Below are positions 23,300 to 36,073 of a stretch of DNA of 64,000 nt, piece by piece. The notes beneath the pieces were generated by a model, which saw only the letters and a program-made list of their open reading frames with translations, ran no database searches and had not been told where the DNA came from. Position 1 is the first letter of the stretch. Each line of letters starts with the position of its first letter. Source of the stretch: Cercophora sp. LCS_1. Taxonomy: Eukaryota; Ascomycota; Sordariomycetes; Sordariales; Lasiosphaeriaceae. The position numbers and the translations under genes were made by a program. Where the stretch lies: assembly GCA_036250225.1 (NCBI GenBank), contig JAPZLL010000003.1, positions 744,001 through 808,000 on the forward strand, read 5' to 3'.

Positions 23300-26184
23300 A
23301 TGGCGCTCCTGCTTTCACCAGCGAAACTTGTGCTCCTTGCTGTGCACTTGGCAGTCCAAGCCGACATCGAGGGCCTCACTGCGCTTGCTGCCCGCCATGA
23401 CACCGTCCTCCGAAAGGAACTCTTGTTGCGCATAATCCTCACCTATGTCCCGGAAACCCTGCGGTCGGGCGAATACGTTCCACTGATAGGGCAACTTGAG
23501 CATGGCGAATTTCAGGAGACCACCCACGAGATCGACTGTTCGCCTGTCAATGGCTTGACGGAAGAGGACGCTGCAAAGAAGGTACGAAAACTACGCCTTT
23601 TACCGCTGGCGTTTAAAGATGCGCCACAAGAAGCTATTGAAGATGCAACGACTCTCTTCTTGTTGCATCGCGCATACAGGGTGGATGATGAGGCTGGGCT
23701 CCTGGACGAACTACCAGACCTTTTGGTGCCATTCCTAGACCATTCGCCGTGTATTCGCACACTGATGGTGTCCGCCATTCTTCCACTCTTGAGACGCAAC
23801 TGCGAATATTACCCCGATGATCCAATTTCATACACTCTCTTGGATTTCCAGCAGCTCTCGGATCGTGTCGCCGTCAATCTCCTCCTCTCGCAAACCGGTG
23901 CGCGTGACACAGAACTCCCGTTTGTTGGCCGTGATCTCAAGAGCATGATTGGGCCTTGGTTGTTTAGTGAATCAAGATGGAAGAGGAAGAGAAAGGCGCA
24001 AGGCGCAAGCGAGAGTGCAGAGGACGACAGTGTTTGCCCCGGCTGGGAGCAAGTCCTGGAGTGGTTGACTGCTCAAGCATCCAAAAACTGGAGGGTAGCT
24101 GTGAGCGCAATCGAGCAATGGGACGGTCCGGGAGATGTTGATCTTGGTGGTTACGGAGCGATGTGGTTTAGCGATGACGAGCAAGACCATTTGGAGCAAC
24201 GGTACGCCCGGGCAGCACTTGCTTCTGCGTACGTTATCCCGGAAGCCTCTCAAGAGGCGCTGGGGGGCGCATACAGCATAGTTGCAAAGATTTCGGGGCT
24301 TCTTGACCAGGATATGATGGCTCCTTTGCAGTCTGCCCTGTCAATATTACCACCGTTGGCGGAACATGTCATTGACACTGCGACGGCTGCTGGCCATGCG
24401 ACTTACATGCGAAATGACCTGTTAGACAAAAAAAACATCCTGACCTCGCCAACTGCGGCATCAACGACATTTCTACAGGCCCTCATCTTGAGCGCCATCC
24501 TTTTGACACGATCAGGGGCCCCTTGTACCTTGCGGAGGGCCGGGGAGCTCGCCCTTTTTCAGGACGAACGAGAGCAGAGAGCTGAAGCAGCGAAACTGAT
24601 CCATGCTCTTGCCAGCAAGGGGCCTAAGACAGATGATAGGTTCTGGATCAAATCAAGGAATGAGATACTGTGGTTGAAGGATTGGGGCGCCGAAGATGTC
24701 TCGACGCCATCAGAGCGGAAGGCAAGGGGCGTTTTCGGGCAGGTCAAGAACGAGTTTTTGGAGGTTGAGATTCTGAAAGCTCTACTTTCAAATACTCGTA
24801 AGCACCACACAGAGCTGTTAGTTGTTGATTTTGGTTAACCCATAAGACAGGTTACACACTTGCCCGCTCAATTTACGAGGACTCGCCTGACCAACCCCTG
24901 AGCAAAAAAGCCCTCCAAGATACCATCTATGCTACGGCGTTGACGGCATATGATAACGCTTCCAACCCCAACCGAACTCGCGGGGGGTTGAAGAAGTGTG
25001 ACGAAATGTTAGCTACGCTAGATCCATACGCCCATTAATGTGTTTACTAACAAGTGGACAGAATCAAGGCATTTCCGAAGACCATTGAGAAGTCTGCCCC
25101 CGCCACGAAAAAGATCGAGGCGCTGCTTCAGGCGACCCACGCTCTTAGCGAGTACCGTCTCGTCTTGAAGCAAGGAGAACCTTTTACACCCATTGTGCTG
25201 CGCATCCACAGTGACCCCATTTCCATCGTTGGCAAAATACTCGAGCAGAACCCCAAGAGCTATACAAGGATCCAAGACCTGATCGATCTCGGAAACCGTA
25301 TAGTACAAGCGGGACTCACAGGCCACGACAAAAGCAAGAGTTCTTCTCACAGCGTGATATCCGATGAAGAGCAACAAAAACAGCAGTCCATCGCAGAGAG
25401 GCGCATCACAGCAATGTGCATAGATACTGCCCTCACAGAGGACGATTTTGAGACCGCCTACTCGTACGTCGTCAACCGCCTTTCCCCCCTCAGCACAAGC
25501 ACGGCTGCCACGCCAGACGAATACCTCTGGAAAGCCGCACTACAAGCAGGCAAATACCGTCGCACCACCCGCACCCTCCGACCAACACATCTCGGCACGG
25601 CCAATGCGAACCCTGAGATCCGCCACCTGGAGCAGCGCATCGAGTGCCTCTCGGCCGCGCTGCGCATCGCACCAGCCCCAACCCTTCAGGAGATCATCAA
25701 CGCCTTCCGTCGCGCCGAGGAGGAGCTGGAAGTAGCCATCAAGGCCGAAGACGAGCAGGAGGACGCCTGGGACACGGCTGGCGATACAATCCACGGTCAT
25801 ATCCCTGGCGGCTTTGACGTTCCCACGACATCGCCTAGATCTGCCACGTTCAACCAAACCACCGCCGCGCCGCCTCAGCGTCGTCAAAAGACCGAGGATG
25901 CGCCCGTTTCCTTGTTTGAACTGTCCAAAGCGAGTGTCATGTCGGCCCAGAGAAACCTCACTGCGCTTTCAAGCCTGCAGCGCTCCACGGGGTTGGGAAC
26001 CGGACTGGGGAGGAGTAATACCGTGACGAGCGACGCCAGCACTGATCATATGAGTGGAGATGATAATGAAGAGCAAAAGAGGGTCCGGAAGCGCGATCAG
26101 CTGAGGGAGGCGGCGATGGGAACGCTTGTCAGCGGTGTTGGCTGGCTAGTTGGTGCCCCGGCTCCTGCACCGGAGAGGGATTGA
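23300..26184 (+). CDS. sec39: Dsl1 complex subunit SEC39
   Basis: Exons 23300-24797, 24851-25007 and 25062-26184 encode 925 aa. Introns are 24798-24850 (GTAAGC to AAGACAG) and 25008-25061 (GTTAGC to GGACAG, branch ACTAAC). Sec39 is part of the Dsl1 tethering complex on the ER that receives COPI vesicles from the Golgi. The protein is alpha-helical throughout: VLLAVHLAVQADIEGLTALAARHDTVLRKE near the start, then LLRIILTYVPETL, the Sec39 signature. The second exon reads LARSIYEDSPDQPLSKKALQDTIYATAL and the third starts IIKAFPKTI, again typical. The C-terminal 150 residues are poorly conserved and polar, ending VGAPAPAPERD. ATG 23300 begins MALLLSPAKL; a GTG four codons upstream is ignored. Confidence 0.9.
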
Positions 26185-26709
26185 TGTCATGATTTCTGTA
26201 TATAAAGCTAGTCAAAGGCGGAATGAAGTTCGTGATACCAAACTTTGCTGTTGAGTTGAGTCTGCAAGTACTTGGGTGTTGTGTCAAAGTCAATCGGACT
26301 GGTAATCCTGCAAAAGCGCTCAGCAAAGCCCATTATGTTGCGCGTCGAGAATGGTAGGTTTAGACGGAAGCATTGCATATTGCACCAGCGCCAGCTACAA
26401 CTCCTATGAAAGCTACGTTCGCCCTTGTATTCGCCCGCCATGTGTATCATTGCCCAAACTCCTTGCCCGTGAAGAAAAAAGATGCGTGCTGAACACGCTC
26501 TGAGGTGCCATTGCAACCCTCTTGAGAACCCTTTCTCAATGCTAGCCTTCCTCGGCACATATTTTAAACACAAAGGCTAAAAGCGCCTGATTCAAAGTCC
26601 CGGTCCTCTTCTCAAGAGAAACCCGGTAGAAAAAAAACCCTTTTCTCTAGCCCAGTCCCCCACCTTGCCCACACTCCAACAGGTCAGCCTCACGCAAACC
26701 CGACATCAA
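26185..26709. other. Convergent 3' intergenic region
   Basis: 525 bp between the 3' ends of SEC39 and IES1. No gene seen. Confidence 0.6.
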
Positions 26710-28873
26710 TTACTCCGAATCAGAGTCGCCGTCCATACCCAACAACGTCTTGTCGACCTCGTCAAGTTCATCCTCGACCTCTCTCTCCGCCTCGTCACCC
26801 TCTGCCTCTTCTTCACCCTCACCATCACCCAAGCCAAGGAGTTCTTTGTCAACATCGTCGAGGTCATCGCCATCGTCACCATTACGTTGGATGCCGTTTG
26901 TCTTAGACTTCTTGTCGAGTTTCTTTTGGATCTGGCGTATCACTGCATCCCCCTCGTCTTCAGTCTCGGCAGGGTCAACATTGTCTTTCGTCGGACTCCC
27001 ATCTCCATCATCATCGTCGCCATGACCTGCACCATTTGCCTTGGGTCGCTTAACCGGCGCGATGACGCCAAGAGGCTCACCTTCATGGTTCTCCCATCGG
27101 AGGAGCCGTCGGTGAGCCCTCCGCAGAGCAGCGGTGTAGGAGCTGAACTCCTCGCCAAAGTCCTCCACGTCGTCCTTGAGCTGGCACAGACCGCCGTAGC
27201 CCTTCTCGCGGAACGGGAACGTCTTAGACTCCATATTGGCGTTGGCCACGAGGACGGCATTTTTGTTGTGCTCGACGATGTCTTCATCCTCACTGTCGGA
27301 AAATGGGTTGGTGACCTGAACAAGGCGGTTGAGCGCTCGGATGATGGAGCCGTCTTGACGACGAAGCTTGCGGGACTTGTGATGGCTCTTGCGGAGACCG
27401 CGGTCGAGGATGTACTCGACACGCTGTGACCGGTTCCGCTCAACGGCCAACTGGTGCGCGGTAGGCGGTCGAGGCTTGCGCGTAACAATGCCCTCGATCA
27501 TCTGGCCACCGCCAGGAGAAGAGCCCTCGAAGATTTGGTACTTTAGAGGATTGGCGCCTCTACGGCCAGTGCTGAACGCGCCACTCTGTCGACCAAGCGC
27601 ACGAGGTGGCGGAGTCGACCTGACACTATCAAGATCGCTTTCATGCTTGGATGGTCTTATCCGTGGGAGGATACCAGTCGTTGGGCCGACCTCTTCACCA
27701 GCAGGAAAGACACGGCCTCGGCCTCCGCGCTTCGTCTGACTGTCGGCCATGAACTGTTGATCTGCCTCGATGATTTTGGCGCGCATTCGTTGCTTTGCAT
27801 AACCGAAATCGATCTCTTCCTGTGGGTCGACGTTCTCCTGCGCTTCCTCTTCCGGAGTCATCTCTTCCATGACGGGAACGCCCTGGTTTGCAACATCAAG
27901 CCCATAATCAACACCAGGGCCGAATGGATTTTCCTCGCAACCTTCTTCCGTATAGTCCGATTCAAGATAGAACCACATGATCCACAGAAAGGCGCGCGCA
28001 CGGCTTCGGCTGGTATAGTTGGTCTTCATGATGAGGTCATGGAATTCTCGCTGGGCCGGAAAGTGAAGCTCCGCGACCTTACTGGCAGAATGGCAGATGA
28101 GAAAGAGGAGGTTGACAGGATTTGTGCGGGGAACCTTGGACCACTTTAGTTCGTCGAGCGAAGTTGGTTCCGAGCGGTCTTCGGCGCCTCCCTTCAAGAT
28201 GGACTTGAGCCGGGGAGCATCTTGTAGCTGTTTGTAGGCGTGAGGGTCTTGGCGGGCCTGGAGTGAGGGGATCGCATGGTAGGTACGGAGTTGCGCTCGC
28301 ATCTCGGGGAAAACTAAGCAGTTTAGCATCACCAAGACAAGAGCGGCCACGCGAAAAGGGTAGCTTACAGTTCAAAGTGGTGTTCATACGACCAATATTG
28401 ACCAGGAGGCAGACCATGGCCATGCCCTTCGCAGCATCGCGATCACTAAGCAGCTTGTCTCGAAGAACTTTGCTGGTCTTGCTGCTCCTGGACATCGTGT
28501 CGATGTAAAGGTCGGCAAAGCATTGCTTGCCAATCTTGTCGGGTTCGTAGCTGTTGGTGAAGACCTTCTTCTCGTCGTCAAAGACGGCCTTCAGAAAGTC
28601 GTATTGGATGTCCTTTCGCCAGAGCGGCTCGCCGTCTTCTTTTTTGAGATGCCGAATCTTTCCAACGACGCTGCCATTCGAGGCGTTTGCATCATCGCCT
28701 CGCGCGCGCTTCTTACCGCGGGGATGGCGCTCGCCAGGCTCGGGTGTCGCGGTAGCCATCTTGGTGTCGTCATCTTCCGTGGCGACGGTCATGAACGATT
28801 TTTCGACGCGAGGGGGAGAAGAAGGATCAACGTCGGACACTGAGGCACCTGGGTTTGGCGATGCGGCGGCCAT
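26710..28873 (-). CDS. ies1: INO80 chromatin remodelling complex subunit Ies1
   Basis: Two exons, 28369-28873 and 26710-28313, encode 702 aa, with an intron 28314-28368 (GTAAGC to CTGCTTAG). Ies1 is a fungus-specific subunit of the INO80 nucleosome remodeller. The conserved region starts near residue 62 with KIRHLKKEDGEPLWRKDIQYDF and continues through SSKTSKVLRDKL, MVCLLVNIGRMNTTLNFFPEMRAQLRTYH, LQDAPRLKSILKG and RARAFLWIMWFYLESD. A second conserved patch, QRVEYILDRGLRK, lies near residue 465. The C-terminal 150 residues are strongly acidic and end in a Glu/Asp run, which produces a long false open frame on the opposite strand. It faces the oxygenase gene head-to-head. Confidence 0.88.
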
Positions 28874-29742
28874 TATTAAAGGCCGGACGTGGCGGTCGTC
28901 CGAAAGTAGGGAAAACTACTCAGGTTAATTTTTACTGTTTGACGGCTTGACGGAACGACAAAGACTGCAGCATCCACTGTGCCGCCCCTCCTCTTGCGAC
29001 GCAGAAAACGACGAGTGGCTGCTGCACGACGGGAACACTGGAAATAGATGTTGAGAGGGATGGCGGAAAGGAAGAAAGCGCCAAATGGGAACGAGATGCG
29101 GAAGTGCAAGTACGCGTTGTAATTTTTCACATTGGGGAAAACATGAAAACGGAAGAATTGGTAACGAGAAGTTGGCTGATGCCAGATTTAGCGGCTGCAC
29201 GCTCAGGAGGATGATGAAAGCGCGGATGCCGACCGCTGGTCGCTTGGCCACTGCTGCCCCGAGGGCATCGCGTTTTGGTGACTGAACACCCAATCCCGGG
29301 TGACGTTGGAGCTGCTGGAGCCCCACTTTTCGCGCTCCTCCCCTTGGGTCGCAGGCCCCTGCCAGTCCCCTGACCTCCTCTGAGAGCTGAACCTTCGAGG
29401 CCTTGTAAATGTGGTAAATCGTAAACTGTCAGGTCCTGGGACATGATACATTGCTTTATTTCACGCCCTTTGTGGCACATAAAACTCAATTCTCAAATTT
29501 ACACCTACTCAATCTCATGGGTGCTGTGAAACGCCGCGCCATGTAGCATAGTGGCTGGATGTGTTTTCGTGATCAATGTGATTCCCTGAGGCGTAGGTAA
29601 AAGTGGGGTGTATTTCTCGGTCAAGTTCCCCTCTGGTGATAGGCAACGAGGTGCTTATCAGTCGTCATTCATCCCTTCATTCTTCTACAAACGAAGCCAT
29701 CATCTTCTCGTTCGCACTCAAAGCGTAGCTTGAGATTTAGAG
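28874..29742. promoter_or_regulatory. Divergent intergenic region IES1/oxygenase
   Basis: 869 bp between two start codons; both promoters should lie here. No gene or clear TATA box recognised. Confidence 0.45.
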
Positions 29743-31138
29743 ATGGCACAAGCTGCAAAGATTCCTGTGATCGATATCTCCTCCAACGGTGAGAATGAAA
29801 CTCAAATAGCAAAGGACCTTGTGGAGGCGGCGGTTGAGCACGGTTTCATCTACATCAGGAACACCGGCAAAGACATCCCCTTGGAAGCCGTTGACGGCGC
29901 ATTCGCCCTAGTATCTGCCCCAACCCATGCGAAGGCTGTTATATTGTGTCTAATATATACGCAGGCCAGAAAACTATTCGCTGCTCCGCTCAGCGAAAAG
30001 CAAGCATGCACAATTCAGCAGAACAACCGGGGTGTAAGTACGGGTTCCCATGCTGCGAAGCGTTTGTTGATAGGAGAAAGTGGTCTGCCATGCAATATGA
30101 AACTCTCGATCCCAAAAACCAAAGAGTAAGATAAAACCTCCTACTGATGCGGAAAAAAAAACTTAGTGACATGGTTTCAGGTTGGTGATTTTAAAGAGTA
30201 TGCCCGTAACTTTCTTCGTTGGATTCGTCCAGTTGACGGGAAACGGACAGGGCGTTCAACTTCGGCGAGTTCATTGATGGCAAAGCCCAGCAGCCTATCC
30301 CACCCTCCATCGCCGAAGATGAAAGCCAGATCAGTACCTTTCGTGACTTCTGCTACGACGTGACGCTCAAAATTAACACACTCCTCGGGATAGGGCTTGA
30401 AGTGAGCGCCTCTCTCGACCGTGTCTGCCACACGGCATGCTGACATGGCTGGCAGGTCGACCCCCCAGAATTCTTCACAAACGCCCACCTCCGCTCCAAG
30501 GGCCCTTCGGGGACCACCCTTCGTTATCTTTACTATCCACCTCTCTCGTCAACGACGGCAACACCGTCCCTTGACGTCCGGGCTGGCGCCCACTCGGACT
30601 ATGGTTCCATAACAATGCTGTTCCGCTTGAAAGGTCAGGCTGGCCTGGAGATCTTGACCCGGGACAAAACATGGGCCCCGGTACCCGTGTGTCCACCTGG
30701 AACCGAAAACGACCCGGCTCCGCCGATTTTGGTCAATATTGGGGACCTTCTCTCGTACTGGACCAATGGACTGCTAAGGAGCACAGTGCATCGAGTGGTC
30801 TTTGGGGGCGGGCAGGGTAGCTTGGTTGAGGGGGAGACTGACACGGAGCCTCGGTATTCCATAGCCTACTTCTGCCACCCAGTCGCAACAATGCCGTTGA
30901 CGCCAGTACCGAGCGAGCGGGTCCGGGTATTCAAAGGTGATACGGCTGCAGGAGATGGGGGCAACCCTTACGCAGAGCGAAAGGTACTGACGGCGGATGA
31001 ACACTTGCAGATGAGGTATGTACCCTGCTGCTGGGACATGCTACCCGGATATAACGTGAAGGGTTACTGACCTCTCTCCCAAGACTGAGAGCTAGCTACC
31101 TGCAGTTGTATGAGGAGAAAAACGGAGGAAACTCTTGA
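29743..31138 (+). CDS. 2-oxoglutarate/Fe(II)-dependent dioxygenase, isopenicillin-N-synthase-like
   Basis: Seven exons: 29743-29910, 29965-30033, 30081-30125, 30181-30197, 30251-30401, 30456-31015 and 31084-31138, giving 354 aa. The DIOX_N part starts IPVIDISSNGENE and includes NNRGWSAMQYETLDP (joined over the AAG acceptor before 30081) and GDFKEAFNFGEF (joined through a 17-nt exon). The 2OG oxygenase core holds the iron ligands: H-x-D in AHSDYGS (about residue 195), the distal His in STVHRV (about 261), and RYS (about 280) for 2-oxoglutarate. The last exon assumes an AAG acceptor at 31083; using GAG six bases later would drop two residues. Substrate unknown; neighbours give no pathway hint, and no secondary-metabolite core gene is nearby. 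Confidence 0.87.
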
Positions 31139-32250
31139 CTATCGGGTTAGGAAACGTGTAGTTTCCGTCGAGAGATATCTTGCTCCGCCTTGGTGGTCGT
31201 TGAGTTATCACTTTTTTGTCTCTGGGGAGAGCCAGATCTGGCGTCGGTAGCTTGCCGCATGTTGTCGAAAGGCACGGAGGGCATGTAAGTTTTGTCAAGG
31301 CGAACTGTGAATGCCAGCCAGATTTCAAGAAAAACCCATGGCTCGAGTAAACCATGACGTTATGCCCCGTTTTCCCATGGCGTCAGCGAATTCCTTGACC
31401 GACGCCAACTCCCAAAGCCCTGGCTCGTCATGAAAGGCTAGTTGTGGCCCGATTGACACTGGCTTTGCAGCCAACTGAAAGTCTTTGTATCTCAACCTCT
31501 GAAGTTTCATGTAAGTGGCGGGTTTGGCCAATCGCAGCAAAGTGGCGACTGACTTGGACGGTGGAAACCCATTCACGAACACCCTCTTCCGACCCTTTGC
31601 AATACATGATGCCCGGGCAGGCTCCACTGCGCAGTAATGCGAAGCAACTGTGCTTATCGGCTGCCTTGCGAAGGTGAGCAACCTTTTTACGCGAGGTAAT
31701 GTGGTGGGTCCGGATCAAGGCATGAAAGGTTGCCATCTGACTCTCATTGCAAAAGCAGCAAGTTTGCAAACACCCCGAGGTTCTGTTTTCCAGGCGGTTG
31801 AGACTCGGTCTCTCAGTCTGGCAAAGCGTAAGTCGTAGGAAATAATATGCTTGCGCTGCCAATCAATGAGCGCGAGCTGCAAAGGAATTGGCGAGGTGCT
31901 GTGAACAAACCTCCAGATGCACGCCTGGACCCAAAGTGGTTGCCTCGAAGTCTCCGCTCTCAAAATGGTAGTGGCGCGCGCTCACGTGCCCACGTGCTCC
32001 ACGCGACAGCATGCCAAGAGAGCGAAGCCCAAGACCATTCACCTCAGGCGCGAGATCCTTCGTTGGCCTCCAGGGGTTCCTGGTTCCTTCCCATCAATGA
32101 AGCCTATTCAGTCCGAGTCGCTGCCTGCAGGAGATCTTAACTTTCTATAAAATACCAATACATCTGCGCCGGTGCAGCCCTCTTCCCCCAACAACTCATG
32201 TGCTTGCCCCGATCAATGCGATTCAAATCTCATGTGTAGGCTCGAGAACG
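31139..32250. other. Intergenic region upstream of the ligase-like gene
   Basis: 1.1 kb between two plus-strand genes. Minus-strand frames of 118 and 144 codons (31325-31862) overlap each other and show no domain. No gene called. Confidence 0.5.
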
Positions 32251-35200
32251 ATGCCTTTTCCTTTTTCCTATGTCTGTGCACTTCTGCAGTCCCTAGAAGA
32301 CAATGTCCAATCGAAACGAAAGAGCGATGTCGAAATTATCCAATCATGGTTTCAGACACACAAAGAGCTCCTCGACCGCAATGACCACGGCATTGAGGCG
32401 CTCCTCTCGACCTTGTTACCGGATAAGCGCCCTGATCGCATGTACATGATGAAAGAGAAAAGGCTCCAGGCAGTGATTGCCCGTGGTCTAATCCTCGGGC
32501 GGTCACGGATCAAGCAACTTGGCCGGTGGAGCGAGAGCGGCTCAGGCTTGGACCTGGCAACTTGCGTCGAGAATATCCTTGAGGAAACGGTAAGATCTCA
32601 CAAACCGGTTCTATAGTCGGCGGTGAAACGCTGACGCCAAACCACAGCCGAATCCAGTCCTGCCAGGAAGTGGTGCTGCGGTTGAGGAAATCGACAGGCT
32701 GTTGCATACAATCGCCGCAGGTTGCCGCTACAGCTCGCCCGCTGTCCGCTCCTCAGCACCTAGCTCTCGTCTTACGGACTCGGAGTCAAACCTAGGAGAG
32801 CTTTACAGACGCCTTTCCGCTCAGGATGCGAAGTGGCTGACGCGCATGATCCTGAAGAACTATGAGCCCGTTCTACTCGACCTTCAAGTTGTATACAGAT
32901 GTTACGATCCATACCTCCCCGCCATCATGAAAGTTCAGGACGAAAATGCGGCGGCTGCCCTCGTTCTAGGCAAATTCCGCGCCGACAAAGCCGCAGGTAA
33001 AGCGAATCTCGCCGAATACCTGAAGCCGCGCCTCGGAGTAAAGATTGGTCGGCAGCCATGGTTCAAAGGCCGAAGCATCAAACATTGCTTGGACATGGGA
33101 CATGGTCGCATGAGCTGCGAGGAAAAGCTGGACGGGGAATACTGCCAGATCCACATAGATCTGAGCAAAGGCCGGGACTGCATCCAAATATTCTCCAAAA
33201 GCGGCAAGGACAGCACTCGGGATCGCATTGCTTTGCACGGGTACGTCTCATGTAGGCTCACTGTGCCGTCTCCGCTGACATATGGTAGATCGATTCAAGA
33301 GTCATTGCAGATCGGCGAACCTTCGTGTCCTATTCGAAAAGGCTGTATCCTTGAAGGCGAACTAGTGGTCTATAGCGACAAGGTGAGTTTGGGTGGGATA
33401 TTTCAAGGGGGTGTAGGTCTGACAGTTCAAAGGACAAGAAGATACTGGACTTCCACAAGATCAGGAAGCACGTCTCGCGCTCTGGTGCTTTTTTGAACAC
33501 CGATCAAGACTCTCAGCGATACCCATGGGAACATTTGATGGTTGTCTACTACGACTTGTTCATGGTCGACGATGAATCCCTCCTGCCTGTACGACAATCG
33601 GAGCGCTTCAGACGACTCAAGGAGCTCATCACGGAAGTTCCTGGGCGGTCCAGCCTCGTAAAGCGAGAAATCATCGATTGCGACAGACGTTCCGCCAGGT
33701 CCGATCTGCGTCGCGCCTTTGCTCGATGTATCGTCTCTCGTGGCGAGGGCTTGGTCCTCAAACCTGATGACCCCTACTTCGACTTCAGCGCGTCACGAAA
33801 ACCTTTCAGCTGCTGCGCTATCAAGTTGAAGAAGGAATACATCGGTAACTTTGGCGAAATTGGCGACTTTGCAGTTGTTGGGGCTCGCTTCGACGCCGCG
33901 AGGGCGCAGACTTTCAACATAGCGAACTTGAAGTGGACTCATTTCTACATCGGCTGTCTCGAAAATAAGGAGCAAGTTACTCGATTTGGAGCCACCCCGA
34001 GCATTGTCGTCACAAATGTCGTGGAATTGAACCAGTCGCAACTGCAGATGTTCGCCACTCACGTCAACCCGAACACTGTTCTTTCGGAGGACGAAATGGC
34101 AATCAAACTGAGGATCGAACCTGGCATTGACAACGGGAAGCGTCCCTCATTTTACTTCACGGACCCGCCAGTTTTCGACATCCGCTGCTTCTCGTTCGAC
34201 AAAGAGGGCAACACCGGATTCTGGGGGCCTCGGTTTCCTATGGTGAGCAAGATACACACCGACCGATCGTATCGGGACACCATTTCATTCCAAGAACTGC
34301 AAGAAATGGCAATCAAGGAAAAGGAGGAGCCTCCACCGGACGACAGTCAAGAGCTTCTGGGTTGGATAGCCGCGCTGGAAGATGCTGATCCGAGAAGAGC
34401 TGTCGGCGATATGACCAGTCAGTCCACGGTCGCGACAACGGAACCGCCCACCTCACCTTCGATTCAGTCATCATTATCGCAACGATCCGACACCACCGCA
34501 ATTCCAAGCGTCTACAAAGGGATACAGCCGGCCGAGGGCGGCACGCCCACGCCAACATCGACCTCACAAGTTCCGAAAGGCCTGCCAACTCCTCCCAGGT
34601 CTTCCGCAGTCCAAGCGCAAAGCAAGGGCGTTGGGTCGCTTAGGGGCCGTAGCACTGGTAACGAAGGGAAGCGCGCGATGGAAACGCCATCGCAGCGTCC
34701 CCAGGAGAGGAACAAAATACGAAGACGTTCCGATGAAGGAGTTCAGCAAGCTACTTCCCCAACACAATCGTCACCAGGCACGAAAGCCTCACCCAGCCGA
34801 AGGAAACCACTCAGCAAGGTAAAAGAAACCTCGCCCCGTCGCAACCACGATAGCCACTATCGGCCACGGTTGGTTGGCGTACATTCTATGTACCAGCCCA
34901 GTCGAGAGAAAGAAGATGACGCAGCAATGGCGGGTGTGGTTTCGTCATCCCTACCGGCTTCAATGTCGTTCCACGAAGGTACAATGAAACCACCAGTCCT
35001 CCCCGCAACGCAGCCAATTGCAACATCCTTCACAACAGGAGACCAGACAAACAAGCCTTGCCACAGAACCTATGCTTCCAGTCATTGCGGTTGTCAATAT
35101 CTATCGGCGGCATGCACACTGTCCAACACAACATTTTTGCTAGCTCCATGTATAGCCGGATTCCTTTGGGTGACCGAGGACTTACTGGGCTGCCATGGCA

Positions 35201-35547
35201 TTGTGGACTTTGCGCGGGACCCATATGAGTGGGCAGAGCTACCTGTCAGCAGCGAATTGAGTCCATTGTTAGATGAGTCCCTGAAGAAGGCTAAGCGCAA
35301 GAAGGCGGTCCTGGTTGACACACGAAGAAAAGAGGCGACGACCAACTTCCTTGCTAGAATCCAGGAAACAGGACTCACGCGTCGCAAAGGCGGGCGTGAC
35401 TGGGTTCCCATTTTCGATTGGAGAGTCCTTGAGGAGTTGAGGGAAGAGGAGAAGAGGATTGGGCGAACCGGGGAGAGACCTGACTCTCGGTTCGACATGA
35501 GCAGTGGCAGCAGCATTTGGAGGAAGTTTTGGGTTGGCTTGGCATGA
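32251..35547 (+). CDS. ATP-dependent DNA-ligase-like protein with C-terminal BRCT-like segment
   Basis: Four exons, 32251-32589, 32648-33240, 33289-33382 and 33433-35547, encode 1046 aa. The nucleotidyltransferase motifs are readable: an N-terminal helical domain (LLQSLEDN, then AKWLTRMILKNYEP), motif I EEKLDGEYCQIH with the adenylated Lys (about residue 271), motif III-like ILEGELVVYS (about 330), motif IV GEGLVLKPDDPYF (about 447) and motif V CAIKLKKEYI (about 475). An OB-like part follows. Residues 650-890 are disordered, Ser/Pro/Arg-rich. Near 900-945 the string FLLAPCIAGFLWVTEDLL resembles the second half of a BRCT domain. It is like DNA ligase IV but with another tail, so a repair role is inferred, not shown. 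A nuclear mRNA-capping role is less likely. Intron 3 uses the acceptor TTCAAAG. Confidence 0.8.
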
Positions 35548-35596
35548 TGCCCCCGTACATATTTGTATTGTTTTTGTGTACATTTGGCGGACGGAA

Positions 35597-36014
35597 ATGC
35601 ATATTGCGATTTTGGCTCTTCTTATTCTTTGTCTCGGTGTCCCCTCGGTGTCAACACCAGACAAAAACTCACCCCTGAGATACGGGCAGCAGCTTAATAC
35701 CGCTGGGTTTACCAATGTTACTGTCATCAAGGACAAGTGGCCGTTGAACCCGTGGCCGCGAGATCCCAGGTACAAGGAGATTGGGACGTGGGCGTCCGTT
35801 CATGTCTCGCAGGGACTCGAGGCGTTGAGCCTGATGCTGTTCACGCACGTCCTGGGGCGGTCGGCTGAGGAAGTGAAGGAGTTTATCGTTGAGGTGAAGG
35901 GCATGATCACCATGGGTATTGGCCTGTGTACGTTATTCCCTTCTACAAACTCACGGTAGCTGACAATGCCACAGATGCACAGTCTACGGACAGAAACCAG
36001 AGGAGACAACCTAG
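35597..36014 (+). pseudogene. 5'-truncated SAM-dependent methyltransferase fragment (LaeA/UMTA-like)
   Basis: Starting 49 bp after the ligase stop, a frame 35597-35925 joined to 35975-36014 (intron 35926-35974, GTGTAC to GCCACAG, branch GCTGAC) gives 122 residues. From about residue 40 it reads NTAGFTNVTV, KWPLNPWPRDPRYKEIG and LEALSLMLFTHVLG, then ends LCTVYGQKPEETT. This is the C-terminal third of the fungal LaeA/UMTA-like methyltransferase family, which normally exceeds 300 aa. The SAM-binding motifs I-III that should precede it are absent; the upstream sequence is the ligase coding region. It therefore looks like a relic, either deleted at its 5' end or transposed. The opening residues are hydrophobic and unrelated to the family. 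The fragment ends 59 bp from the converging eqolisin gene. Expression cannot be judged. Confidence 0.7.
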
Positions 36015-36073
36015 CCGTATTTGTAATCTCGATCGTTACATATATACATTCCCCAAACACTTTATTGCTCCGT

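Noticed and set aside
26665..27429. 254-codon hydrophobic plus-strand frame opposite IES1
   Set aside because: The Leu/Val-rich membrane-like look comes from the acidic Glu/Asp codons of IES1 read backwards.
31325..31862. Minus-strand frames of 118 and 144 codons upstream of the ligase gene
   Set aside because: They overlap in different frames, have no domain or splice continuation, and look like chance.
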